A DNA stretch of 64,000 nucleotides from Clostridia bacterium (GTDB lineage: Bacteria; Bacillota; Clostridia; Oscillospirales; Acutalibacteraceae), in NCBI GenBank assembly GCA_017428085.1, contig JAFRRP010000075.1, forward strand, positions 1 through 64,000, written 5' to 3'. The position numbers and the translations under genes are program-made. The notes under the pieces were generated by a model that saw only the letters and a list, made by a program, of their open reading frames with translations, did not search any database and was not told where the DNA came from. Below are positions 33,428-42,246 of this stretch, in pieces; position 1 is the first letter of the stretch; every line of letters starts with the position of its first letter.

Positions 33428-33597
33428 GGTGTTGTCCTCCTGAATTCGTTTTGTTGAGGCAAGTATAGCACAGCCGCCGGGCCGACATCTCCGAAAAACA
33501 GAAGCGGATCTTACGAAAAATATACGAAAAATATACGAAAAAAACAAAACAGCCGATATCCGTCGCCGGACAGCAGCTGTTTCAATAAAATCAACGA

Positions 33598-34104
33598 TCA
33601 ATCGGTTTGAGCAAGTCGGTCCGCGATAAACGCGGGAACGTCCTCCGGGGCCATGGAAAGCGCAAAGCCGAACTCGCCGTTGATGATCTTTTCGGCTCTC
33701 TTCAACGCGTTATCATCTGCCGTACAGATTTTTTTGTTCTGCATCGCCAGCGCTTTTCGCTTTTCCCAGAGCGTTCGGACCAACAAAATCAGTTCACGTT
33801 GATCGCATCGGTCAAGGATCAGATCCAATTGCTCGGCACGAAGGCGGTTATCCTTCTCCAAAACAAGTTTTTCTTCTCTCAAACCGTCCAATAGGCACAG
33901 GATCTCTTCCCGGCATGGGATTTTTCTCATACGGGAAATCAAGGCGTCGTTATTGACGGGGATATAGATTGCCATTCCCGCGTTGTCCAGGGGCGTCAGG
34001 ATATAATAAGTCTGCGTTTTTTTGTACATCGTTTCGCTGCGGACGTCCGCTACGCGGCATACGCCGTATCCTCCGTAGATGACATAATTGTCTTTTTCAA
34101 GCAT
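33598..34104 (-). CDS. CarD/CdnL-like transcription regulator
   Basis: 168 residues. The N-terminal about 60 residues form the RNA-polymerase-interacting domain seen in CarD and TRCF (YVIYGGYGVCRVADVR, YYILTPLDNAGMAIYIPVNN), followed by a helical C-terminal part (EEILCLLDGL, LVRTLWEKRKALAM, KRAEKIINGEFGFAL). Such proteins bind polymerase beta and tune initiation. The ATG overlaps the last 8 bases of the MATE gene (ATGCTTGA), so its synthesis may depend on translation of that gene. Confidence 0.85.
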   Translation of the reverse strand: MLEKDNYVIYGGYGVCRVADVRSETMYKKTQTYYILTPLDNAGMAIYIPVNNDALISRMRKIPCREEILCLLDGLREEKLVLEKDNRLRAEQLDLILDRCDQRELILLVRTLWEKRKALAMQNKKICTADDNALKRAEKIINGEFGFALSMAPEDVPAFIADRLAQTD

Positions 34105-35545
34105 GTTGTAGCGCCTCCTGTGGAATTGCCGAAGATTTCCCGCGGTGATCTCTGGCGTCTTTCGTCAGTTTTTTATAAGCGCCGCAAATAATGACCGCGC
34201 TGACGGCCGCCGTCAGCAGATCGGAGACCGGCATGGAGTACAGTACGCCGTCAAGCCCGAAGAAAACCGGCAGCAGCAACGCGAATCCCACGCCGAATAC
34301 GATCTCCCTCACCATGGAAAGCATGGTGGATGGAACTGCTTTCCCCATTGCCTGTAAAAAGATGAACGTGGCCTTGTTCACGCACGCAAAGACCATCATG
34401 CAGAGGTACACGCGAAAGGCCTTTACCGCGAAATCGGTATAATAGACGCTTTCATTCGCAGCGCCGAAGATCCCGATCAGCGCCTCCGGAAAGCATTCCA
34501 CGATGATCAGCGCGGCCAAACCGACGGCCGCCTCGCCGATCAGCAGCATGGTGAAGAGCTTGCGAACGCGGTCCGGACGTTTCGCGCCCATATTGAACCC
34601 GACGACGGGAATACAGCCTGCCGCCATGCCGACGACGATCGAAATCACGATCTGGAAAAACTTCATCACGATCCCGACCACCGCCATCGGGATCTGCGCG
34701 TACTGTTCCAGACCGAAAACGGGATCGAGCGCGCCGTATTTGCGGACCATGTTGTTGATGGCCGCCATCGCCGCCACCAGCGAGATCTGGGAAAGAAAGC
34801 TGCAAAGCCCGAGCGAAACGATCCTGCCGATCACCTTGCGTTTCAATACGAAGGAGCCTTTATCGAGCGTTACGCTCTTCAAATGATACAAATACCATAC
34901 GGCAAGCGCGGCGGTAACGATCTGCCCGATCACGGTAGCGACCGCGGCGCCCGTCATTCCCCATTTGAAACCGAAGATAAAAACGGGATCGAGGATCATA
35001 TTCGTGACCGCTCCGGCCAGCGTGGAAGCCATCGCAAAGCGCGGGCTGCCGTCCGCGCGGATCACGGGGTTCATCGCCTGACCGAACATATAAAACGGTA
35101 CGCCGAGCGCGATCCAAAAGAAATACTCCTTGGACAGGTCGTAGGTTTCCCGGTTGACGCGGCCGCCGAACACGGCGACAAGCCCGTCGCTGAAAAGAAG
35201 GTACACGGCGGCAATCACAACGCTTGCGAGAACCGTTATGAAAATCGCGTTGCCGAAAACGCGCCGCGCCTTGTCCGGTTTTCCTTCGCCAAGCAGGGCG
35301 CTCACCATAGCGCAGCAGCCGTCGCCGATACAGACGGCTATTGCCAAAACGATGACCGTGAGCGGAAACACGACGGTGTTCGCCTCGTTTCCGTAAGAAC
35401 CGAGATAATCGGCGTTGGCGATAAAGATCTAGTCGACGATGTTATACAGCGCGCCGACGAGCAGTGAAATGACGCACGGAACGGAATACTTCCGCATCAG
35501 CCTGCCGAGCCTTTCCCCGGCGAGATCATTCTGTGTTTCCCGCAT
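34097..35545 (-). pseudogene. MATE-family exporter interrupted by an in-frame TAG at codon 39
   Basis: Start ATG 35545 has GGAGG five bases upstream. The frame reads RLGRLMRKYSVPCVISLLVG, ALYNIVD, then TAG (35431-35429), then IFIANADYLGSYGNEANTVV and the rest of a full-length MATE transporter of about 480 residues with 12 predicted helices. Relatives commonly have NIVDQIFI, so TAG replaces CAG for Gln. The rest is intact: no frameshift, normal hydrophobic pattern, and a coupled CarD gene downstream. Either a recent nonsense mutation, an assembly error, or amber read-through. A restart at ATG 35371 would lose the first helix. Confidence 0.85.
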
Positions 35546-35904
35546 AAGGACCTCCGAAAAGAAAAACGCGCAAATCCTGTTCGGACTTACGCATCTGATG
35601 CTACACAACGGTCCCTATTTTATCACCTTTTTTCAGAAGAATCAAAGGACATTTTTCACGAATTTCAACCGAAAAACGGATCCCGGAATCAGAAAACCGC
35701 CGAAATTTCAAACAGCGCCGCATTTTTCTCATGCTTTTTTTACAAAAAAATGTTATCATGATCGCGTAGAAAAACTACCGCGAGGGCGCCCAGCCGATAT
35801 GCGACGGCAGCTGTATATCCTGTTTTTCAAACGCCGACCGCCTCTCCGCATATTATGCCGTATATTTCTGCCGTAAAATATCGTGCAGAAAAGGAGGTGG
35901 CCCA
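35546..35904. other. 359-base divergent intergenic region
   Basis: AT-richer gap between the divergent MATE gene and a small conserved gene. It should hold promoters in both directions, but no box pair with standard spacing was convincing. No repeat or hairpin of note. Confidence 0.4.
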
Positions 35905-36153
35905 ATGAAACGTGTAAAATCCGCGTGTATTCTGCAAACGCTTGTTTTCGCGCAAAAGCCGGAACTCGGTTACGGTAAAGACCGCGCGCTGAAGCTGAAC
36001 CGGGAAGAACTTGAGCACTACAAATCAACGCTGGAACGGTCGAAGACCAGATATCAGATCGTTGACACGTCTGAAAGCGAAGACGGTTCTCTTGTCGTTC
36101 GCGTCAGAAAACAGTACAACGACAAAACCGACGTTTCCGAATACTTCAACTAA
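35905..36153 (+). CDS. small conserved hypothetical protein, 82 residues
   Basis: Start ATG 35905 with the excellent ribosome site AAAAGGAGGTGG. The sequence MKRVKSACILQTLVFAQKPE, LNREELEHYKSTLERSKTRY, and SLVVRVRKQYNDKTDVSEYF resembles small proteins I recall from other Clostridia. It has an alpha-beta pattern, charged, no signal. Function unknown. It is a single-gene transcript ended by a strong terminator. Confidence 0.75.
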   Translation: MKRVKSACILQTLVFAQKPELGYGKDRALKLNREELEHYKSTLERSKTRYQIVDTSESEDGSLVVRVRKQYNDKTDVSEYFN

Positions 36154-36160
36154 CGCAGAA

Positions 36161-36193
36161 GGCCGCCCGATTGTTTCGGGCGGCCGTCCTTTT
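36161..36193. terminator. terminator between convergent genes
   Basis: Perfect 10-base stem GGCCGCCCGA-TTGTT-TCGGGCGGCC followed by GTCCTTTT. Confidence 0.9.
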
Positions 36194-36205
36194 ATCAAAC
36201 CTGAT

Positions 36206-37666
36206 CTATACCGCGGGAAATCTTGCCTCAAACACCGCGCCGTTATCGTTATGCACGGTGATATCGCCGCCGCAGCCCTGCGCCGCGGCCTGCGCGATGG
36301 CAAGCCCGATGCCGTGCCTGCCGCCCCTGCCTTTATACATCCGTTCAAACACGTGGGGCAGGTCCTCCGCCGCCACGCCGGGGCCGTCGTCCGCCACGGC
36401 GAAGAAAACGGCGTCTGTCTCGTTCCGGCAGCGAAGGGTCACCGTCTTTCCGGCGTACCGGATCGCGTTAGAGATGAGATTGCCGATCATGCGCTCCGCG
36501 TCCTGCTCCCGAATGGCCAGAAAAACGGGCGATTCGTCGAAATCGAACACGAAGGAGACGCCCTGTTGCTCCGCCTGGGCGCGCTGCTCCGAGACGCAGA
36601 GGGAAAACACCTCGCGCAGGTCCAACGGCTGCGCGCCGCCGTCCTGTTTTTCTTTCCCGGCGCGGGAGAGGAACAGGATATCCTCCACCAGCCCGCCGAG
36701 CTTGTCCGACTCCGTCAAAATGACCTTCGCGGCGCTCTGCGGCTCCATCAGTCCGTAGACGATGCCCTCCGCGTTGCCGCGGATGGAGGTCAGCGGCGTG
36801 CGCAGCTCGTGGGAGACGTTCTGGAAAAAGACCTCCTGCTTTTGCCGCGCCTCCCGCAGGTCGGCGGCCATCTTGTTCATGGACCCCGCCAATTCGTCGA
36901 ACTCCAGATCCCGGAAATCCAGTGCCCGCGGCTCCAGATTGCCGCCGCCGATCTCCCCGGCGAAATCGGAGAGCTGCCGCACCGGCTCGGCGAAGGAGCG
37001 CGCGAAACGGCGGCTCAGGAGGACGGAGATCAGAATGGCGGCCAGGATCACCAGCAGCAGCACGGTATTGATCCGCTGCGTGAAATTGCTGATGGACGTC
37101 ACGTCCACGTAGGTGAGCAGATATTGCCCTGCCGTCACCGGGTCATCCTCCACGGAAACCACGTATGTCCCGTTTTCCAGAAAAACGACCTTGTTCTGAA
37201 GCGTTCCGTCTCCGGCGCGCCCCTGATACCACGCGGCCAGGTCTTCGGCAACCGTTTCGTCGCCGTGCAGATTGGAAAGCAGGCTGCCGTCGGCGTTCAG
37301 CAGTACGGCGCTGCCTTTGGTGCCCATGACGCGGTCGGGGTTCCCGTCAAACGGAGCTTCTTTCTCCTCTTCCGGACTCTGTTCCTGTTCTTCGCCCTGC
37401 GCCTGAGTCTGGGCCCGGTCCTGCTTCCTGCCCTGTCCCGGCCCCTTGTTCTGGCCCTGCTTCTGCTCCGGGATCTGACCCTGCCCGTCGTCCCTGCGTT
37501 CGTCCGACGCGCTCTGCGAGACGCCGGAAAGCTGCGCCGACACCCGCGAGCGGATAAACCCGTACATGGAAAGGTTGAAGGCCAGCGCCACGATCAGCAG
37601 GATCGCCGTCGTCAGGCCGATCAGCGTGGCCAGCAGATGCGTTTTGATATGCCATTGGCGTTTCAT
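36206..37666 (-). CDS. sensor histidine kinase with Gln-rich extracellular insert
   Basis: 486 residues, start ATG 37666 overlapping the regulator stop (ATGA). TM1 (about 10-32), an extracellular region with a low-complexity stretch rich in Gln, Glu, Gly and Lys (about 50-95), a small sensor part, TM2 (LLLVILAAILISVLLS), HAMP (FARSFAEPVRQLSDFAG), HisKA with the phospho-His FFQNVSHELRTPLTSIRGN, and the ATPase (MIGNLISNAIRYAG; VADDGPGVAAEDLPHVFERM; GRHGIGLAIAQAAAQGCGG). The signal is unknown. It works with the OmpR-type regulator upstream. Confidence 0.93.
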   Translation of the reverse strand: MKRQWHIKTHLLATLIGLTTAILLIVALAFNLSMYGFIRSRVSAQLSGVSQSASDERRDDGQGQIPEQKQGQNKGPGQGRKQDRAQTQAQGEEQEQSPEEEKEAPFDGNPDRVMGTKGSAVLLNADGSLLSNLHGDETVAEDLAAWYQGRAGDGTLQNKVVFLENGTYVVSVEDDPVTAGQYLLTYVDVTSISNFTQRINTVLLLVILAAILISVLLSRRFARSFAEPVRQLSDFAGEIGGGNLEPRALDFRDLEFDELAGSMNKMAADLREARQKQEVFFQNVSHELRTPLTSIRGNAEGIVYGLMEPQSAAKVILTESDKLGGLVEDILFLSRAGKEKQDGGAQPLDLREVFSLCVSEQRAQAEQQGVSFVFDFDESPVFLAIREQDAERMIGNLISNAIRYAGKTVTLRCRNETDAVFFAVADDGPGVAAEDLPHVFERMYKGRGGRHGIGLAIAQAAAQGCGGDITVHNDNGAVFEARFPAV

Positions 37667-38364
37667 TTGCTCTCCTCCAGCCGGAATCCGTAGCCCCACA
37701 CCGCCGCGATGTTCACGCCGCCGCCATCCAGCTTCTGCCGCAATCTTCGCACCGTGTCGTCCGTCGCGCGGGTCTCCACGGCGGTCTCGTAGCCCCACAC
37801 GGTATTCAGCAGCTCCTCCCGGGAGACCGCCTGGTCCGCGTGCGCCATCAGATATTTCAGCACCTCGTATTCCGTCGGCGTCAGCGCCAGCGGCTGCCCG
37901 TTCATCAGGATATGCCGCCGGTCCTCATCCAGCGTCAGATTGCCGACTTTCGTGCCCTGCGTTTCCTCCGGCGTATATTTCCGGCTCTCGAATTCCACGC
38001 GGCGGAACAGCGCCCGCACGCGCAGCATCAGCGACATGGCGGAAAAGGGCTTCGTGATGTAGTCGTCGCTGCCAAGGCCCAGCCCCATGGCGTAATCGTT
38101 GTCCGAATCCCGCGCGGTGAGCATGATGATGGGGACGGTGCTTTGCTCCCGCAGCGCGGTGCAGACCGCGAACCCGTCTTTCCCCGGCATCATCACGTCC
38201 AGGATCGCCAGATCGCAGGGACGCTGGGCAAACCGCGCCAGCAGCAGGTCGCCGGTGGGGAAGTCCTCCACCTCGTACCCGTCGCTGCTCAAAAAGGTTT
38301 TGACGATCTGACGGATATTGTCGTCGTCGTCCGCCACGTAGATCAGCTTCTTGTCTTCCTGCAT
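37663..38364 (-). CDS. OmpR-family response regulator
   Basis: 233 residues, start ATG 38364 with GAGAGGATG. Receiver domain: acidic pocket VADDDDNIRQIV, phospho-acceptor LAILDVMMPGKDG, MLTARDS and the Lys in YITKPFSAMSL. C-terminal winged helix: LTPTEYEVLKYLMAHADQAV, LLNTVWGYE, DDTVRRLRQKL. It is co-transcribed with the kinase at 36206. Confidence 0.93.
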   Translation of the reverse strand: MQEDKKLIYVADDDDNIRQIVKTFLSSDGYEVEDFPTGDLLLARFAQRPCDLAILDVMMPGKDGFAVCTALREQSTVPIIMLTARDSDNDYAMGLGLGSDDYITKPFSAMSLMLRVRALFRRVEFESRKYTPEETQGTKVGNLTLDEDRRHILMNGQPLALTPTEYEVLKYLMAHADQAVSREELLNTVWGYETAVETRATDDTVRRLRQKLDGGGVNIAAVWGYGFRLEESK

Positions 38365-38637
38365 GGAACATCCTCTCCCTTTCCGAATCACTGAACCCAT
38401 TGTACCATCGGAAGAAACGAAAATCAATCGTTTTCCGTTTCCAAACTGAAGCAATCCGTACGAAACGTTTCGTGTGATTTTCGTATTTTTGCTCTCGTTC
38501 CCGAATTGAGGCATTATTCTATCGGGGCGTTCTATCTTGGATTATGATTCAGAAATCCCCTTCATTGAATGATGGTTTTTTCTGAAAGCGTGGCCAGGTA
38601 TGGCTTTCTTTAAGCGAAGGAAACGGAGGTGAATTCC

Positions 38638-38922
38638 ATGTTTGACGCGCAGCAATCCCTGTTTTCCGAAATCATCACAGCCAGCAAGGTTTTCTTCAAA
38701 AAACTGCCGGGAAAAATCGGAAAGAAAACGAAACAAGCCGTCAGCCGCAAAACGCCGGCGGTTTTACCGTGTAAACATCAGATATTACGGCGACGCCGCA
38801 CCATTCGGCCCGCGCGGACGGCGCAGCAGATTTTTTTTCGTCAGATTGCAACATTTCCGGTCTCCGAACTGTATATAGGGCAGAGCGGCACGAAAAGCGG
38901 CTCACGATCATCCGAAAAGTGA
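38638..38922 (+). CDS. possible small ORF upstream of the cystatin-like gene
   Basis: The ATG at 38638 has a very good ribosome site (GGAGGTGA, 5 bases away). The first about 38 residues (MFDAQQSLFSEIITASKVFF, KKLPGKIGKKTKQAVSRK) look like a basic amphipathic peptide; the rest is Arg-rich and not protein-like. It could be a leader ORF for the operon downstream, or chance. No family recognised. Confidence 0.25.
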   Translation: MFDAQQSLFSEIITASKVFFKKLPGKIGKKTKQAVSRKTPAVLPCKHQILRRRRTIRPARTAQQIFFRQIATFPVSELYIGQSGTKSGSRSSEK

Positions 38923-38932
38923 GGGTAAAAAA

Positions 38933-40012
38933 ATGAAAAAGTTGATTGCAGTATTCGTGTGTTTCGCGCTCCTTGTTTCCGGCGTCGCCGTTTTGGCGGG
39001 ATGCGGCAAACAAAATGCGAAAAAGAAAGCCCCGGCCGAAAACGGGATCACCGGCGGCGAGATCGCCGGCGGATGGACAAAAGCGGATTCCCCCGCGATC
39101 ACCGAGGATTTCAGAAAAGTGTTTGACAACGCAACGCAAGCGCTGACCGGTATGCAGTATATCCCCGTGGCGTATCTCGCAAGCCAGGTGGTGGCCGGAA
39201 CGAACCACCGCGTGCTGTGCAAGGCGACGGCCACGGTCCCCGACGCGGCAACGACCTATGCGATCGTGACGGTTTACGAGGATCTGAACGGCAACGCGGA
39301 GATCACCGAGGTCGTTAACAGCGACGCGCAGGCGACCGTCGCGGACGGCGACGTGGACGGCGGCTGGATCGAGCCCGATTCTCCGGCTGTGCCGGAGGAC
39401 GCCCTGCAGGCGCTGACCAAAGCGTGCGAAACGCTCACCGGCGCGGAATATACGCCCGTCGCCCTGCTGGCCGCGCAGATCGTTGCCGGAACGAATTACC
39501 GTGTGCTCTGTGAATCCAGAGCGACCGTGCCGGACGCCGAAACGGAATACGTGATCGTTACCGTGTACGCGGACCCACAGGGCAACGCTCAGATCACCGA
39601 GACGGTCGGGTTCGCATCCGAACCGCTTTCGCAAATTGCCAACCCGCTGGTGGAATACGGCAGCGACATGGATTCGCTTGACGCCGCGCAGGAAGCCGTC
39701 GGCTTCACGCTGACGGTACCCGGAAGCGTCACCCCGGAAAACTTTATCGTGATCAGCGGGGAGACGCTGGAGGTGGATTTTGACGGCGGTTATATCCGCA
39801 AGGCAAAGGGCGGCGAGGATATCAGCGGCGATTACAACGAGTATGACGCCGTTGAAACCAAAACGGCCGAAGGCAAAGACGTCACGCTGAAAGGAAACGC
39901 GGGCAAAGTTATGCTTGCCATCTGGACCGAAGGCGATTATACTTATTGTGTGGGCGTTACCGACGGTATTCCCGAAGCCGAAATGCTTTCCCTGGTAAAT
40001 GAAATAAAGTAA
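38933..40012 (+). CDS. lipoprotein with two cystatin-like repeats and an anti-sigma-like C-terminal domain
   Basis: 359 residues. The lipoprotein signal ends at Cys24 (VLAGC). Two repeats of about 95 residues follow, each with a GGW start, a helix, then YxPVxxLxxQxVAGTNxRVLC: QVVAG at 85-89 and QIVAG at 182-186. QxVxG plus the N-terminal Gly is the protease-binding wedge of cystatins; the C-terminal Trp hairpin is absent. The last about 120 residues (VGFTLTVPGSVTPENFIVIS; ISGDYNEYDAVET) match the end of the anti-sigma factor two genes on (SGDYNEYEKIET). It may inhibit outside Cys proteases or act as a surface sensor; inhibition is inferred only. Confidence 0.75.
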   Translation: MKKLIAVFVCFALLVSGVAVLAGCGKQNAKKKAPAENGITGGEIAGGWTKADSPAITEDFRKVFDNATQALTGMQYIPVAYLASQVVAGTNHRVLCKATATVPDAATTYAIVTVYEDLNGNAEITEVVNSDAQATVADGDVDGGWIEPDSPAVPEDALQALTKACETLTGAEYTPVALLAAQIVAGTNYRVLCESRATVPDAETEYVIVTVYADPQGNAQITETVGFASEPLSQIANPLVEYGSDMDSLDAAQEAVGFTLTVPGSVTPENFIVISGETLEVDFDGGYIRKAKGGEDISGDYNEYDAVETKTAEGKDVTLKGNAGKVMLAIWTEGDYTYCVGVTDGIPEAEMLSLVNEIK

Positions 40013-40022
40013 GGTAGTTTTT

Positions 40023-40607
40023 ATGACAAGAGCAGTACCCGTATCACCGTTCCATATCCTGATCAGGACCGCAGCGCTGTTTTCGGCGACGCTTGCTTCC
40101 GCGCGATGTGAAACGGAAACGGATACCGCTCTTGTGAACGAAAAAGCGGCGTATTTTTTCGACCGGTTCGGCAACGCGATCCTGCGCCTGGCCTATTCCT
40201 ATCTCCATAATACGCAGGACAGCGAGGACGTTCTGCAGGAGACGCTGATCCGGTATATCCGGACCGCCCCGCGGTTTGAAAACGACAAACACGCCAAGGC
40301 GTGGCTGCTGCGGGTGGCGGCCAATCTCAGCAAAAACAGGATCGGCTACAACAAGACCCGTCTGGCGGATGAGCTGAACGACGAGCTGATCGCCGAGGAA
40401 CGGGAGGACCTTTCCTTTGTGTGGCAGGCGGTCAAGGAGCTGCCGCTCAAACAGCGGGAGGCGGTCCACCTGTTCTATCAGGAGGGCTATGCCACCGCCG
40501 AGATCGCCGCGATCCTCAGCCGCAATGAAAGTACCGTCCGGTCCGACCTGAAAAGAGGCAGGGAAGCGCTGCGAAAAATCTTGAAGGAGGCGTATGATTT
40601 TGAATAA
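40023..40607 (+). CDS. ECF-type RNA polymerase sigma factor
   Basis: 194 residues. Sigma region 2 is clear (FFDRFGNAILRLAYSYLHNT, QDSEDVLQETLIRYI, AKAWLLRVAANLSKN), as is region 4 (LPLKQREAVHLFYQEGYATA, EIAAILSRNESTVRSDLKRG). The first about 38 residues look less protein-like, so a GTG start near 40134 is possible; AAGG stands 9 bases before the ATG used. It begins 10 bases after the cystatin-like gene and overlaps the anti-sigma gene by 14 bases, so the three form one operon. Confidence 0.88.
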   Translation: MTRAVPVSPFHILIRTAALFSATLASARCETETDTALVNEKAAYFFDRFGNAILRLAYSYLHNTQDSEDVLQETLIRYIRTAPRFENDKHAKAWLLRVAANLSKNRIGYNKTRLADELNDELIAEEREDLSFVWQAVKELPLKQREAVHLFYQEGYATAEIAAILSRNESTVRSDLKRGREALRKILKEAYDFE

Positions 40608-41202
40608 ATATAACGAAGTGATGGCGCGCGTTACCGTCTCCGAAGAGATGAAAAGCAGGATCCTCGGCAGTCTTCCGTCCGCTGATTTCAAACAAACCAA
40701 GGTCGTCCGCTTCCCGAACGCCAAAAGATATATCGCGCTGGCCGCCTGTTTTGCCGTCGTGCTGATCAGCGTGCTCGCTGTTACAATGATAAACCGCCAG
40801 CCGCAACCCGGCGGTGATCTGACAGCCGGCGCGCCGGTGGAATACCAAAGCGCCAGGGAACTGTCCAAAGCGTCCGGGATCGAAATAGAGGACCTGCGGG
40901 ATCTGCCGTTTGAAGCGACGCAGACCGTCTATCTGGACTATCAGATCAATCTGGCGGAGATCAATTATTCAAACGAAACGCAAAGTCTGTGGTACCGTGC
41001 GTCCAGGGGCGGCGGAGATAATTCCGGCGACTATAACGAATACGAAAAGATCGAGACGAGGGAGGCCGGCGGCGTAACGTTCACGTTAAAAGGAAACGGC
41101 GATCTGATTTACTGCGCGCTGTATGAAAAGAACGGCTGTTCTTATTCCATCGGAAGCACCGGCGGACTGACCTGGCGGCAGATCGAAGAGATGATACCGT
41201 AA
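40594..41202 (+). CDS. membrane anti-sigma factor for the ECF sigma
   Basis: 202 residues. A short cytoplasmic N-terminus (MARVTVSEEMKSRILGSL), one membrane helix (ALAACFAVVLISVLAVTMI, about 47-66) and an extracellular domain ending SGDYNEYEKIETREAGGVTF and LTWRQIEEMIP. It overlaps the sigma gene, the usual place for its antagonist. The outer domain is related to the C-terminal domain of the cystatin-like lipoprotein, suggesting the two bind the same partner or compete. Confidence 0.75.
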   Translation: MILNKYNEVMARVTVSEEMKSRILGSLPSADFKQTKVVRFPNAKRYIALAACFAVVLISVLAVTMINRQPQPGGDLTAGAPVEYQSARELSKASGIEIEDLRDLPFEATQTVYLDYQINLAEINYSNETQSLWYRASRGGGDNSGDYNEYEKIETREAGGVTFTLKGNGDLIYCALYEKNGCSYSIGSTGGLTWRQIEEMIP

Positions 41203-41283
41203 ACGCAATGGTTTTCCGTGCGGCTTTTGGGAATAAGATAAACTTGACGCCTGTTCGATGGAAAGCCGTACCTTCTTCCTTAA

Positions 41284-41395
41284 CCGAATCAATCCCCGAA
41301 AAACGGCGGGACGCCGCCGTTTTTGGGGATTTCCTTTTGCCTGAAGAACTTGTCCTTATCGCTTCTGCCCCATGTTTGCCCCAGACAGGTTTTTT
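41284..41395. repeat. dispersed intergenic repeat, copy C
   Basis: Third copy: AATCAATCCCCGAAAAACGG, then GACGCCGCCGTTTTTGGGG (a hairpin with arms of about 16 bases), TTTCCTTTTGCCTGAAG, TTGTCCTTATCGCTT, CCCATGTTTGCCCCA. It lies downstream of the sigma/anti-sigma operon and its hairpin could serve as a terminator. The rest of the 369-base gap shows nothing else. Confidence 0.8.
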
Positions 41396-41571
41396 TGCAG
41401 AAAATCTGCGGGGCTGAACGGCCCTTTCCCGGTCTTTTTGGCTCGTGGGGGTAAATCTTTGTCTGCGGGAGCGCCATTATCCCGTTTCCGTCATCAATCC
41501 GGCGAACCTTTTAACTTCAATTAAGAAAACCGCGTTATGATGATGCTGAAAGACAAACGGAGGGCATTGTC

Positions 41572-42246
41572 ATGCGGATACTGCTTGCGGAGGACGAACG
41601 GGCGCTTTCCAAGGCGATCGTCAAGATATTTGAAAAGAACAACTATTCGGCGGACGCCGTATACGACGGCGAAGAAGCGCTGAATTATCTGGAGCTGGGC
41701 TGTTACGACGTCGCGGTGCTGGATATCATGATGCCGAAAATGGACGGGATCACCGTGCTGAAAAAGCTCCGCGCCGCCGGGAATCAGATCCCGGTGCTGA
41801 TGCTGACGGCGAAATCCGAGATCGAGGACCGCGTGCTGGGGCTGGACAGCGGCGCCAACGATTACCTGCCCAAGCCCTTCGACACGCGGGAGCTGCTGGC
41901 GCGCATCCGCAGCATCACCCGCACGCAGACGGCGGCCGACAACAAGCTGACCTTCGGCAGCGTCTCGCTTGACCGCGCGACCTTTGAGCTGTCTTCCCCC
42001 TCCGGCAGCTTCCGGCTGGCCAACAAGGAATATCAGATAATGGAATACCTCATGGCAAACCCGCACCGGATCATTTCGCCCGAGATGTTCATGGAAAAGA
42101 TCTGGGGATACGACAGCGAGACCGAGCTCAACGTCGTCTGGGTGTATATCTCGTATCTCCGCAAAAAGCTGACCGCGCTGCAGGCCGATATCCAGATCAA
42201 GTCCTCCCGGAACGCGGGGTATTCTTTGGAGAACTGCCATGATTAA
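41572..42246 (+). CDS. OmpR-family response regulator
   Basis: 224 residues. Receiver: ILLAEDERALSKAIV, YDVAVLDIMMPKMDGI (phospho-Asp), VLMLTAKSE and YLPKPFDTREL. DNA-binding wing: LANKEYQIMEYLMANPHRII, KIWGYDSETELNVVWVYISY. It overlaps the kinase gene by 8 bases. Its place directly before the VTC-DUF4956-CotH genes suggests it controls them (inference). Confidence 0.93.
   Translation: MRILLAEDERALSKAIVKIFEKNNYSADAVYDGEEALNYLELGCYDVAVLDIMMPKMDGITVLKKLRAAGNQIPVLMLTAKSEIEDRVLGLDSGANDYLPKPFDTRELLARIRSITRTQTAADNKLTFGSVSLDRATFELSSPSGSFRLANKEYQIMEYLMANPHRIISPEMFMEKIWGYDSETELNVVWVYISYLRKKLTALQADIQIKSSRNAGYSLENCHD

Noticed and set aside
7506-35431. Reassignment of TAG or TAA to Gln across the genome
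   Set aside because: TAA and TAG end many intact genes here (for example the kinase at 36206 and the giant protein at 54109 use TAG, and many use TAA), and reading through them gives no sensible protein.
36011-37693. 560-residue open frame opposite the sensor kinase
   Set aside because: Same mirror effect; no domain motifs, while the opposite strand encodes a complete kinase.
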